Assembly (NCBI GenBank): GCA_046541515.1
Contig: JBKHDD010000053.1
Coordinates: 1-26,882 of the forward strand
DNA: 26,882 bases
Reading direction: 5' to 3'
Source of the DNA: CAYFVR01 sp046541515
GTDB lineage: Bacteria > Desulfobacterota > Desulfobacteria > Desulfobacterales > Desulfococcaceae
Shown: positions 15,180-22,582 of the stretch, one piece after another
Layout of the letters: each line of letters begins with the position of its first letter
Position numbering within the stretch: position 1 is the stretch's first letter
Translations under genes and position numbers: made by a program
The notes under the pieces: model-generated
What the model was told of the DNA's origin: nothing
Database searches by the model: none
The model's input: only the letters and a program-made list of their open reading frames with translations

Positions 15180-17513
15180 TTGTCCCAGATTCATACCGTC
15201 TCCGTCCGGGCTGCGGCGGAATTCCTGCTCCGGACCGGAGACCTGCGACCCGAAACCCTGGGCGCGGCCCGGCCCCTGGAGGGGATTCGCGCCCACCAGC
15301 GGGTGCAAAAATCCCGGCCGCCGGGTTACCAGGCGGAAGTGCCGGTGGCGGGGCGGTTCCAGGGGGAGGGGATCACGCTGCATCTCTCCGGACGGATCGA
15401 CGGCGTGCTGGAGACCGAGGACGGCGTGATCGTGGAGGAGATCAAATCCACCCGCCGACCCCCGGAGGACGCCCTGGCCGAGGCCAATCCGGTCCACTGG
15501 GGTCAGCTTCACCTGTACGGCTGGCTGTACGCGGAAGAATACGACCTCCCGGCCGTTAGGCTCCGGCTGGTCTACGTCGGGCTGATTTCCGGCGCAATCC
15601 GGGAGGCGGAACTGCGGCTGGACCGAGAGGAATTGGCGGACTACGGCCAGATCCTGGTGGAGCGGTATCTTCATTGGCTTGCCCGGCTCTCGAAGCTGCG
15701 GGCGGCCCGGGACGAATCGGTCCGGGCCCTGGAATTCCCCTTTCCGGACTGGCGGCCCGGCCAGCGGGAATTGGCGGTCCGCGTGTTCCGGACGTTGCGG
15801 GACGGCGAGCGGCTGCTGACCCAGGCCCCCACCGGCGTGGGAAAAACCATGGCGGCGCTGTTCCCGGCGATCAAGGCGCTGGCGGACGGCCACGCGGCCC
15901 GAATCTTCTTCCTGACCGCCCGAACCACGGGGCGGATCGCGGCGGAAACCGCGCTGGCCTCGCTCCGGGCGTCGGGGCTGCGGCTGACTTCGGTGAGCCT
16001 TTCCTCCCGGGATCGGGCCTGTTTGCACCCGGACGGGGCCTGCGTCGGGTCGGAATGCCCCATGGCGGCGGGTTATTTTGACCGGATCAACGAGGCCCTG
16101 ATCGATCTGTTCGACGCCGAAACCGCCTTCACCCCGGAGCGGATCGCGGCGGCGGGCGAAGCCTGGTCGCTTTGTCCGCACGAGTTGTCCCTGGACCTGG
16201 CGCTCTGGGCCGATTTGGTGATTGGCGATTTCAACTACGCGGTCGATCCCCGGGTGGCCCTTCGCCGCCATCTGGGGGAAGGGCGGCCGGACGGGGTCTT
16301 TCTTTTCGACGAAGCCCACCACCTGCCGGACCGGGCGCGGGAGAGCTTTTCCGCCGCGCTGAATCGCGGCGACCTGTTGCGGCTCCGGGACCGTCTCGGC
16401 GAATCGCTTCCCGCGATTTCGCGCGATTTGTTGAGCGTCGCGGACCAGCTCCACTTTCTTACGCCCGGAATCCCGCCGACGGAACCGCCGCCGGAATCCC
16501 TGGTCAACGCGGTGGAAGGCTTCACGAAACGGGTGGACGCCTGGCTGCTGGCCGGTCCCGACCCGGAGAAGCCGTTCTACCGGCCGCTGACCGAGGCCTT
16601 TTTCCAGGCCGTCTGGTTCGCCCGGGTGGCCCGGACCTTCAACACCGCCTACGCGGTGCTTTCCTCCGGCGAAGGCACGGCCCGGACGGTCCGGCTGTTC
16701 TGCGCCGACCCCACCGAGCCGCTGGACGAGGCCCTCTCCCGCGGCCGTGCTGCGATCTTCTTCTCCGCCACCCTGACCCCGGCCAAGCCCTTCGCCCGGA
16801 TGTTCGGAATCCTCCGGAAGGAACAGCGGTTGCGGATTCCCTCGCCCTTTCCCCCGGAACATCTGCTCGTCGCCGTGGCGAACCGGATTTCCACCCGCTA
16901 CCGTGACCGGGAGCGAACCCTGCCCCAGCTCGCCGCGCTGCTGGCGGCCCTGGTTCGGGGCAAGCCGGGAAATTATCTGCTCTTTTTTCCCTCTTACGCT
17001 TATTTGGACCAGATTCGCCCGCTGTTCGAATCTCTGGTCCCCGAAGCGCGGACCCGGGTGCAGGCCCGCGAGATGTCCGCGGCGGAACGCAACGCCTTCC
17101 TGGACCGCTTCTCCGAAATCGACGGCCAAATCCGGGTGGGGCTGGCGGTGATGGGCGGCGTCTTCGGCGAAGGAATCGACCTGGTGGGCGACCGGCTGTC
17201 CGGCGCGGCCGTCGTCGGGCCGGGCCTTCCGCCGCCCTCGGCGGAACGGGAGGTCATCCGCGAACGCATGGCGGCCCGGGGCGCGGACGGATTCGAGGCG
17301 GCCTACCAAATGCCCGGCATGGTCCGCGTCCTCCAGGCCGCCGGCCGGGTCATCCGCTCGGAAACCGACCGGGGCGTGGTCCTGCTGGCCGACAACCGGT
17401 TCGCCCAGCCGGGCTATTTTCGACATTTCCCGCCGGAATGGCGACCGGCGCGGGTGGGGGACGCGGCGGCGCTGGCGGAACGACTGCGCCGGTTTTGGGC
17501 GACGGATCATTGA
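15180..17513 (+). CDS. PD-(D/E)XK nuclease fused to Fe-S XPD/DinG-type DNA helicase
   Basis: A 777-residue DNA repair enzyme. The N-terminal 190 residues form a RecB/Cas4-type nuclease with the expected catalytic set: H39, D74 (GRID), E87-I-K89 (VEEIKST) and a QxxxY motif (Q109, Y113). The helicase part has Walker A APTGVGKT (216-223), four iron-sulfur cysteines (281, 288, 293, 332), a DEAH box (377-380, FDEAHHLPD) and C-terminal motifs GVFGEGIDL and QAAGRVIRSE. XPD/DinG helicases unwind 5'-3' using the Fe-S domain as a wedge; the fused nuclease probably trims the strand. The start is TTG with AGGAG 7-8 nt upstream; an upstream in-frame ATG at 15102 has no such site and lies across a palindrome. 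The rare TTG suggests low expression. No CRISPR or restriction gene is nearby, so a housekeeping repair role is likeliest. Confidence 0.92.
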   Translation: MSQIHTVSVRAAAEFLLRTGDLRPETLGAARPLEGIRAHQRVQKSRPPGYQAEVPVAGRFQGEGITLHLSGRIDGVLETEDGVIVEEIKSTRRPPEDALAEANPVHWGQLHLYGWLYAEEYDLPAVRLRLVYVGLISGAIREAELRLDREELADYGQILVERYLHWLARLSKLRAARDESVRALEFPFPDWRPGQRELAVRVFRTLRDGERLLTQAPTGVGKTMAALFPAIKALADGHAARIFFLTARTTGRIAAETALASLRASGLRLTSVSLSSRDRACLHPDGACVGSECPMAAGYFDRINEALIDLFDAETAFTPERIAAAGEAWSLCPHELSLDLALWADLVIGDFNYAVDPRVALRRHLGEGRPDGVFLFDEAHHLPDRARESFSAALNRGDLLRLRDRLGESLPAISRDLLSVADQLHFLTPGIPPTEPPPESLVNAVEGFTKRVDAWLLAGPDPEKPFYRPLTEAFFQAVWFARVARTFNTAYAVLSSGEGTARTVRLFCADPTEPLDEALSRGRAAIFFSATLTPAKPFARMFGILRKEQRLRIPSPFPPEHLLVAVANRISTRYRDRERTLPQLAALLAALVRGKPGNYLLFFPSYAYLDQIRPLFESLVPEARTRVQAREMSAAERNAFLDRFSEIDGQIRVGLAVMGGVFGEGIDLVGDRLSGAAVVGPGLPPPSAEREVIRERMAARGADGFEAAYQMPGMVRVLQAAGRVIRSETDRGVVLLADNRFAQPGYFRHFPPEWRPARVGDAAALAERLRRFWATDH

Positions 17514-17646
17514 TAATGGGCAATGGAAAGCGGAGCCGGGAAACCTGTGGTTACGGATTTTCCACCGGATGGACGACGTTCCCAAAGCCTCTCTCGATCG
17601 ACGGAACCCATTGACATCGCACACATTTCCGACATTCGCTTTCGGG

Positions 17647-17671
17647 CTTCCGCCGGAGGGCGTTTTTTTTT
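17647..17671 (+). terminator. Probable rho-independent terminator of the helicase gene
   Basis: A short stem CTTCC/GGAGG with a GCC loop (17647-17659) is followed within three bases by nine T residues (17663-17671). The stem is short and contains a G-T pair, but the T-run is the longest in the window and the position, about 140 bp after the helicase stop, is sensible. The 293-bp spacer also carries TATAAA around 17695-17701, which might be part of a promoter for the next gene; no good -35 box accompanies it. Confidence 0.45.
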
Positions 17672-17806
17672 GCTTTTCCGAATCCGGGGCCGTAGTATAA
17701 AAAAATCCGGGTTTGGCCGGTTATGCGGCGAAGGCCCCAAACCGGGACGCGTTATTCGGCGCTTCCGAAGGCCCTTCGTTCACCATCAGCCCAGGGGACG
17801 GCGAAG

Positions 17807-18256
17807 ATGATTCACAAAATTTTCTCGATTATCGGCGGCGGGGTGGGGCTGTTCAGCCTGTTTCTGTGCATTGCGGCGGTGGGGGATCTGATGGACCCGA
17901 ACGAAACCGACCCCGGGACCGGAACGCTGATCGGTCTGCTGGTCTTTTTCGGCGGGATCATGTCGGCGAGCGGATATTTGTGCGTCAGCCAGTGGAAACG
18001 TGCCAAAACCGGAACGGTGGAACGCACGGAACGGAACATTCTGCGGATGATCGCGGCGCGAAGCGGGCGGATCACGCCGGAGGAAATCGCCTTGGAGCAG
18101 CCGTTGACGGTGGAGCAGGCCCGGGCACGGCTCGACGCGCTTTGCGGAGGCGGGTCCGGCGAGGTGCAGGTGACTCCCGAAGGCCGCCTGGTGTACGTGT
18201 TTTTTGGATTTTTATCGGAGGAGGAGCGCAATTCGGCGCGGAGCGTGCTGGAGTGA
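17807..18256 (+). CDS. Small two-helix membrane protein with winged-helix-like tail
   Basis: A 149-residue protein I cannot assign to a family. It has two hydrophobic segments (about 5-27 and 41-61) joined by a short acidic loop containing DPNETDPGTG, so both ends are probably cytoplasmic. The C-terminal part (about 73-137, NILRMIAARSGRITPEEIALEQPLTVEQ...) has the rhythm of a winged-helix fold: helix, a short strand-like RIT, helix, a TVEQARARLDAL recognition-helix-like segment, then a VQVTPEGRLVYVF hairpin. Similar tails occur in small bacterial proteins of unknown role. The ATG was chosen because the first membrane segment follows at once and AGGGGA lies about 9 nt upstream. It stands alone on the plus strand, convergent with the next gene cluster across 47 bp. 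The winged-helix reading is from pattern only. Confidence 0.7.
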   Translation: MIHKIFSIIGGGVGLFSLFLCIAAVGDLMDPNETDPGTGTLIGLLVFFGGIMSASGYLCVSQWKRAKTGTVERTERNILRMIAARSGRITPEEIALEQPLTVEQARARLDALCGGGSGEVQVTPEGRLVYVFFGFLSEEERNSARSVLE

Positions 18257-18303
18257 CCGTCGCCGGGGCGCGGACTGGCCATCGGCCGAAGAAAATTCGA
18301 TGG

Positions 18304-18696
18304 TCAAAAAGACGTCCGGTCGCCGAATTCATCGGCTCGGAATTCCTCCCGCCGGGACAACGCGTCCGAACCCCCGGCGTCAAATTCCCCGTCGAGACTT
18401 GGCGTTTTCCGCTTCGGCCTCGGACCTTGCCCCGGCCCAACCCGGTCGTCCGTCTCGTCTTCGGCCCGTTCGACGCCCCGGCCGATCATCTCCGCGAACA
18501 AAGGCGGCAGGAAAAAGAAGCAGGCCAACAGAAAAAACAGGGCCCCGGCCAGGCCCAGGGGATCGCCGTTGCGAAGGCTGGAGGCGATGAAAAATCCCGC
18601 GCTGACCATGAAGAGCAGCCAGCCGATCAGCGGAAATCGGATTTCCCGCCGCCTGAAGGGGTTCCGCCCCTCCCCTTGGCGAAAACGGCCGATCAT
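18304..18696 (-). CDS. Small membrane protein of unknown function, coupled to a response regulator
   Basis: A 130-residue protein with no recognised domain. It begins with a basic cytoplasmic segment (MIGRFRQGEGRNPFRRRE), then has two hydrophobic helices (about 22-41 and 46-66, the second very rich in F and L), and ends in a charged, disordered tail of about 60 residues. Both termini are probably inside the cell. The ATG at 18696 has AGAGGA 6 nt upstream, and the sequence ATGA provides both this start and the stop of the upstream response-regulator gene, which strongly supports its reality and its co-expression with the two-component pair. It might sense or be modified by that pair, or simply be cotranscribed. 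A longer frame on this strand runs through the regulator gene out of phase and is not the gene. Confidence 0.75.
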   Translation of the reverse strand: MIGRFRQGEGRNPFRRREIRFPLIGWLLFMVSAGFFIASSLRNGDPLGLAGALFFLLACFFFLPPLFAEMIGRGVERAEDETDDRVGPGQGPRPKRKTPSLDGEFDAGGSDALSRREEFRADEFGDRTSF

Positions 18697-19316
18697 GCTT
18701 CCTCTTTCGGATAGAGATCCGGATACAGCCGGTGGGCGCATTCCGGACAAAGACTGTGGGTGAACCGGACGTCCGACCGTTTCGAAATGAACTCTTCCAC
18801 CTGGCTCCAGTAGCCTTCGTCGTTGCGAATCTTCTTGCACCCGGAACAGATGGGCAGCAGGCCACTCAACTCCCGGACATTGGCCATGGCCTCCTGGAGC
18901 CGGGCGATCAGCGTTGTTCTCTCCCGGTCCATTCGCCCTTTGTAAATGGCCATTTCCAGGGTGGCCCGCAACTCCCGCGCCGCCACCGGCTTGACCAGAT
19001 AGCCGAAGGGCTCCGAAGACTTGGCCCGTTCCAGAAACGGTTCGTCGGAATAGGCGGTGATGAACACCACGGCGACGGGATGGGACTCCCGAATCCGTTG
19101 CGCCGCCTCCAGACCGTCCATTTCGCCTTCCAGCCGAATGTCCATCAGCACCAGATCGGGCATCTCCCCCAGGCAAAGGCGAACCGCCCGTTCACCGGAT
19201 CCGGTGACGCCGACCACCTCGTGCCCCATCTCCCGCACCTGGTCCTCCAAGTTCGCGGCCAGGATGGCTTCGTCCTCCACGATCAACACCCGGGCCCTAT
19301 CCGCCGCCATTTTCAT
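18693..19316 (-). CDS. Response regulator with C-terminal four-cysteine domain
   Basis: A 207-residue regulator. The receiver (about 8-125) has the acidic pocket IVEDEA, phospho-acceptor D59 in LVLMDIRLEGEMDG, FITAYSD and YLVKPV. This GEMDGLEAA type is common in regulators that pair with HisKA_2 kinases. A short helix leads to a C-terminal module (about 150-200) with LPICSGCKKIRNDEGYW and LCPEC: cysteines 157, 160, 190 and 193 form a probable zinc-binding pair. The same module is found at the ends of many response regulators and sensor proteins, but its function is not established. No HTH is present. The ATG at 19316 has AGGAG about 9 nt upstream; a longer frame starts 54 bp earlier without one. 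It follows the kinase gene by 90 bp and overlaps the small membrane protein gene by 4 bp (ATGA). Confidence 0.88.
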   Translation of the reverse strand: MKMAADRARVLIVEDEAILAANLEDQVREMGHEVVGVTGSGERAVRLCLGEMPDLVLMDIRLEGEMDGLEAAQRIRESHPVAVVFITAYSDEPFLERAKSSEPFGYLVKPVAARELRATLEMAIYKGRMDRERTTLIARLQEAMANVRELSGLLPICSGCKKIRNDEGYWSQVEEFISKRSDVRFTHSLCPECAHRLYPDLYPKEEA

Positions 19317-19406
19317 GGGACCATCTCCTTTTTCCGGTTCCGCCGAAACCCATGCCGGGGGCCGCGCCATCAGTACCCCGCAATGGACATCTCCCCCGTC
19401 CGTACG

Positions 19407-21617
19407 CTACTCTCCCTGGGACGCGGCCGCAATCCCGTCGGCGTCCGGCCAGGCGAGAAAAATGGAAACGCCTTCTCCGGAACGCCAATGCCAGTGGCCA
19501 TGGAGCTGCCGGTCCACCAGCAAGGACAGCAGCCGCATGCCCAATGTTTCGGCGGTTTCGGGATTGAAATGGGCGGGGAAACCGACCCCGTCGTCCCGAA
19601 CCTCCAGCGCCAGCCAACCGCTTTTTTCGCGAATTCCCCGGATGGAAAGGGCGCCCGAACGTCCTTCCGGAAAGGCGTATTTGAACGCGTTGGTCACCAG
19701 CTCCGTCACCGCCAGCCCCGCCGGGACCGCCTGCCGGGCGCTTAAATGAATATCCGGCGCGTGAATCTCCACCGCCACCCGGCCCGACCGCTCGATGTAA
19801 AGGCTGAAAAGCTGATCCACAAGTCGGCGCAGATACAGTTCCAGCGGCACGGCCGCGAGGTTCCCCGAACGATAGAAGGTTTCATGGATGAGGGACATGG
19901 CGCCGATCCTGCTTCGGCTGTCCCGAAGCAGGAGCCGAACGCCGGGTTCCGTTTCCCGTCCCAATTGCATTTCCAACAGACCGGCGACGACGGCCATGTT
20001 GTTCTTCACCCGGTGGTGGATTTCCCGGAGCAACACCTCTTTTTCCCGAAGCGAATCCCGCAACGCCTTCTCCGCCGCCTTCCGCTCCGTGATGTCCTGG
20101 AAGAGGGAGTAAATCAGCCTTCCTTCGGCCAGATCCAGCGGAACGGCGACCACCTCCACGGGCATGGGGCTTCCGTCCACCCGAAGGTAGGTCTGCTCCA
20201 CCCGGGGCACCGGGCGGCCCATCTCCAGCAAGGTCTGAATTCGCCGAAGCGCCAGCGGATGATATTCCGGATCGATACGGTCCAAAAGGGCCGTTCCCAT
20301 CAGGTTTTCGGGTCGATCGGCGCCCAGCAGGCGGGCCGCCGCGTCGTTGACGAAGCGGATGGTGCGCCCGTCGCTGAGCAGAATGCCCGTGGGCGAATGG
20401 GTGGCCAAGGTTCGGTACCGCTCTTCGCTGTCCCGGATCGCGCGTTCGGCGACCTTGCGCCGGGTAACGTCGCCGACCACCCAAAGCACGCCGCGGTCCA
20501 GATCGGGCGGCGTCCCGTCGTCCAGGGCTTTCCCGGAAAGGGAACACCAGACCGCGGAGCCGTCTTTCCTCCGCAGCGGATACTCCACCTGAAGTTGCGC
20601 CCCTTGCCGAAGGGTCTGGTAATGAAGCCGCCCGAATTCCTCGAAGTGATCGTCGCTCAGATGGAAGCGGCGCACGCCGAGGCCGCGAAGGGCGTCGGGG
20701 TTTTCGTACCCCAAAATCTCGGCGAAGCGGCGGTTGCATCGGTTGACGATTCGCCCTTTTCGCAACAATACCAACCCCGCCTGACTGTTTTGAAAAATGG
20801 CGGTCAGCTCTTCTTCCGCCCGTTTTCGATCGGTCACGTCCACCGCCATCAGAAGAACGGCGGGCCGACCACCTTCGGAGAAGGGGGCGGATACGGCCTG
20901 AAGCATCCGGGATTGACCGTCGAAGAGCCGGACCCGAATGTCCCGAGGCGGGTTGATCCGGCCCTTTTCCAGATTCCGGATTCGTTCCCGCACGATGGGC
21001 ATGGCGTCCGGATGCACAAACTCCAGGAGGTTGATCCCAAGGAATTCCCGGGGGTCCGCCCCGCCCAGGATTCGCGCGCCCGCCGAATTGATGAAGCGAA
21101 TTCGATGGTCCCCGTGAACGATCACGATGACGGGAAGGGCGTCCAGCAGGTCTCGATAGGGCGAATTCCAGCCGTCCGAAAACCCCTCGGGGAGGACGGG
21201 CGGTTCCGAAACGGTCTCGACGACCGGTTTGAGGAACAGGGAAAACCCGTCCGGGTCCCGAAACCAACGAATTCGAAGAGAACCGGGATGGGCGCCCGGC
21301 GCAATGTCCAGAACGCCGGATTCGGTTTCCTCCGGTTCCCGACGCCATGCCGAGGCCAGTTGGTCCGCCGGCCATTCTCCAAGCAAGCTGGAAATCGGGA
21401 CCCCCGCCATCCGATCGGAATCGGCGCCCAGCAGGGCGGCGGCCGAGGGATTGGCCCGCCGGATGACGCCGCTCGGCGAAACGAACAGGACGCCTTCCTC
21501 CATCCGGTCCAACAACCGCCGTTCCCGTTGGCTTTCCGCCGCCTCCGGCGATTGAATCCGCTCCCGGGCGCGGGCCAGCTCGGCGAAAATTTCCGGAGAA
21601 ACGCCGTCAAGGGGCAT
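19407..21617 (-). CDS. Four-PAS sensor histidine kinase of HisKA_2 type
   Basis: A 736-residue soluble kinase with four PAS domains in tandem, opening at RRLLDRMEEGVLFVSPSG, YRDLLDALPVIVIVHGD, TAIFQNSQAGLVLLRKG and YRTLATHSPTGILLSDG (from about residue 33 to 520). The kinase core is of the HisKA_2/HWE-related kind: EIHHRVKNN with the histidine pair at 534-535, then TELVTNAFKYAF, DDGVGFP and LGMRLLSLLV. There is no receiver and no membrane helix. The receiver gene 90 bp downstream is a typical partner. I placed the start at the ATG at 21617 (GGGAG 9 nt upstream). An ATG at 21626 or a longer form from 21710 is also open, but the extra 31 codons of the longest form use several codons rare in this gene (AGA, TCA, CGT), lack a ribosome site and follow a C+G hairpin. 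Confidence 0.88.
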   Translation of the reverse strand: MPLDGVSPEIFAELARARERIQSPEAAESQRERRLLDRMEEGVLFVSPSGVIRRANPSAAALLGADSDRMAGVPISSLLGEWPADQLASAWRREPEETESGVLDIAPGAHPGSLRIRWFRDPDGFSLFLKPVVETVSEPPVLPEGFSDGWNSPYRDLLDALPVIVIVHGDHRIRFINSAGARILGGADPREFLGINLLEFVHPDAMPIVRERIRNLEKGRINPPRDIRVRLFDGQSRMLQAVSAPFSEGGRPAVLLMAVDVTDRKRAEEELTAIFQNSQAGLVLLRKGRIVNRCNRRFAEILGYENPDALRGLGVRRFHLSDDHFEEFGRLHYQTLRQGAQLQVEYPLRRKDGSAVWCSLSGKALDDGTPPDLDRGVLWVVGDVTRRKVAERAIRDSEERYRTLATHSPTGILLSDGRTIRFVNDAAARLLGADRPENLMGTALLDRIDPEYHPLALRRIQTLLEMGRPVPRVEQTYLRVDGSPMPVEVVAVPLDLAEGRLIYSLFQDITERKAAEKALRDSLREKEVLLREIHHRVKNNMAVVAGLLEMQLGRETEPGVRLLLRDSRSRIGAMSLIHETFYRSGNLAAVPLELYLRRLVDQLFSLYIERSGRVAVEIHAPDIHLSARQAVPAGLAVTELVTNAFKYAFPEGRSGALSIRGIREKSGWLALEVRDDGVGFPAHFNPETAETLGMRLLSLLVDRQLHGHWHWRSGEGVSIFLAWPDADGIAAASQGE

Positions 21618-21884
21618 CTTCGACATCTCCCGGCCATTGGTTCTTGCGGCGGCGCGACGAAAATTTGACGGTTTCAGGCGGTCGCGACCTTTCGCCCATT
21701 CTCCCGCCATGACGGCCCCGAGCGGGGTCCCCCTCCCAAAAAACCAGGTAAATTAATTTACGGTTTAATTTCATCGTTTAACACGTTCGTAACAAATTTT
21801 TTGTATGGACATAAGCGGGCGAATTCGCTAAAGGTCTATAATAAATCTCCCGCAACAGGAACACCTTCAGCGCGAGGGTAATCG
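21618..21884. promoter_or_regulatory. A+T-rich divergent spacer with 14-bp palindrome
   Basis: This spacer between the four-PAS kinase (minus) and the HNH gene (plus) is the most A+T-rich part of the window. GTAAATTAATTTAC (21748-21761) is a perfect 14-bp palindrome and is followed by two GTTTAA elements within 30 bp, so it looks like a regulatory site. CCCCG/CGGGG (21716-21727) forms a short hairpin in what would be the kinase leader. The region should carry promoters in both directions; only the plus-strand -10 box is clear. Confidence 0.5.
21837..21842 (+). promoter_or_regulatory. -10 box TATAAT of the HNH gene
   Basis: A perfect consensus TATAAT lies 42 bp before the HNH start codon, predicting a leader of about 35 nt. 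No good -35 hexamer sits at the right distance, so the promoter may be activator-dependent or rely on the A+T-rich sequence upstream. Confidence 0.55.
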
Positions 21885-22391
21885 ATGTCGCAGTGCATTC
21901 TTCTGAACCAAGATTATTCCTTCCTCAATCTGGTCAACTGGAAGCGGGCCGTGTGTCTGGTGGCGAAGGAGAAGGTCCAGGTCCTGGCCTATTCGGAGCG
22001 GACCATCACCACCGCCGAGGGGGTCATTTTCAAAATCCCTTCCGTGGTAAAACTCATCAAGCTGATCCGGACCCTGTACAAGGCGCGCGTACCGTTCAGC
22101 AAGCGCAACATCCTGATTCGCGACGGATTTCAATGCGCTTACTGCGGCCTTCACCGGAGCAAGCTCACCATCGACCACATCATCCCGCGATCTCGCGGCG
22201 GTCGCGACGATTTCGACAACTGCGTCGCCAGCTGCCGAACCTGCAATAATTATAAAGGCAGCCGCACGCCTCGCGAGGCCGGGATGACCCTTCGCATCCG
22301 CGCCTATCAGCCGACGATTTCGGAGTTTCTGATGCTGCGCGCGCGAAAGATGGGGATCAACGATTTGCTTCGGGAATTCGGCATCTTCTGA
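21885..22391 (+). CDS. HNH endonuclease
   Basis: A 168-residue protein of a widespread stand-alone HNH family. The N-terminal half (ILLNQDYSFLNLVNWKRAV followed by VLAYSERTI) is the conserved non-catalytic part of this family. The nuclease module is CAYCG (zinc cysteines), then LTIDHIIPRSRGGRDDFDN, then CRTCNNYKGSRTPREAGM, giving the His-Asn-His-type beta-beta-alpha metal fold with two CxxC zinc pairs. The family's substrate and biological role are not established; it is usually chromosomal and not tied to a restriction system or intron, and here too no methylase or mobile element is adjacent. The ATG has GAGGGT 6 nt upstream. Base composition is a little less G+C-rich than the neighbours. 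Confidence 0.9.
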   Translation: MSQCILLNQDYSFLNLVNWKRAVCLVAKEKVQVLAYSERTITTAEGVIFKIPSVVKLIKLIRTLYKARVPFSKRNILIRDGFQCAYCGLHRSKLTIDHIIPRSRGGRDDFDNCVASCRTCNNYKGSRTPREAGMTLRIRAYQPTISEFLMLRARKMGINDLLREFGIF

Positions 22392-22582
22392 TCTTTGGGG
22401 ATCGTGGCCTATCCCCAATACCTTTCACTTTGGGATTTCAATGGGACAACCGTGCCAGATTGACCCAGGGCGAATGCGATTCGCCCATACCATTTTTTCG
22501 GTAAAATGAACGGTATTGGGCCTAACCCTTGCCGCGATGGCGTCGCGGTTGGGCCGCCTCCCGTTTTCGCTCTCCGGACGTG
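22392..22582. repeat. Structured convergent spacer with several inverted repeats
   Basis: Between the convergent HNH and glycosyltransferase genes lie four perfect pairings: TTGGGGAT/ATCCCCAA (22395-22402 with 22411-22418), starting 4 nt after the HNH stop; GGGCGAAT/ATTCGCCC (22468-22475 with 22479-22486); CCGCGA/TCGCGG (22532-22537 with 22543-22548); and, at long range, CCCAATACC (22414-22422) with GGTATTGGG (22512-22520). Such density is far above chance and suggests a folded RNA, a pair of terminators, or a REP-like palindromic element. Confidence 0.65.
22468..22498 (+). terminator. Possible terminator hairpin after the HNH gene
   Basis: A perfect 8-bp stem GGGCGAAT/ATTCGCCC with a three-base loop (GCG) is followed after six bases by TTTTTT (22493-22498). 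The gap before the T-run weakens the terminator reading. The palindrome also resembles the GGGCGAAT-type intergenic repeats seen in many copies in some genomes. Confidence 0.45.

Noticed and set aside
15180..17513. Helicase as CRISPR-associated CasDinG
   Set aside because: No Cas genes or repeats in the window, and the N-terminal nuclease points to a general DNA-repair fusion.
15174..17624. 816-codon minus-strand frame opposite the nuclease-helicase
   Set aside because: Mirror of a gene with complete catalytic motifs; the antisense translation is rich in G, Q and R and lacks any recognisable motif.
19746..21668. 640-codon plus-strand frame opposite the four-PAS kinase
   Set aside because: Antisense shadow; the kinase on the other strand has all expected motifs and a ribosome site.
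21885..22391. HNH gene as part of a group II intron, homing element or restriction system
   Set aside because: No reverse transcriptase, intron ends, methylase or mobile-element boundaries nearby; sequence matches a stand-alone chromosomal family.
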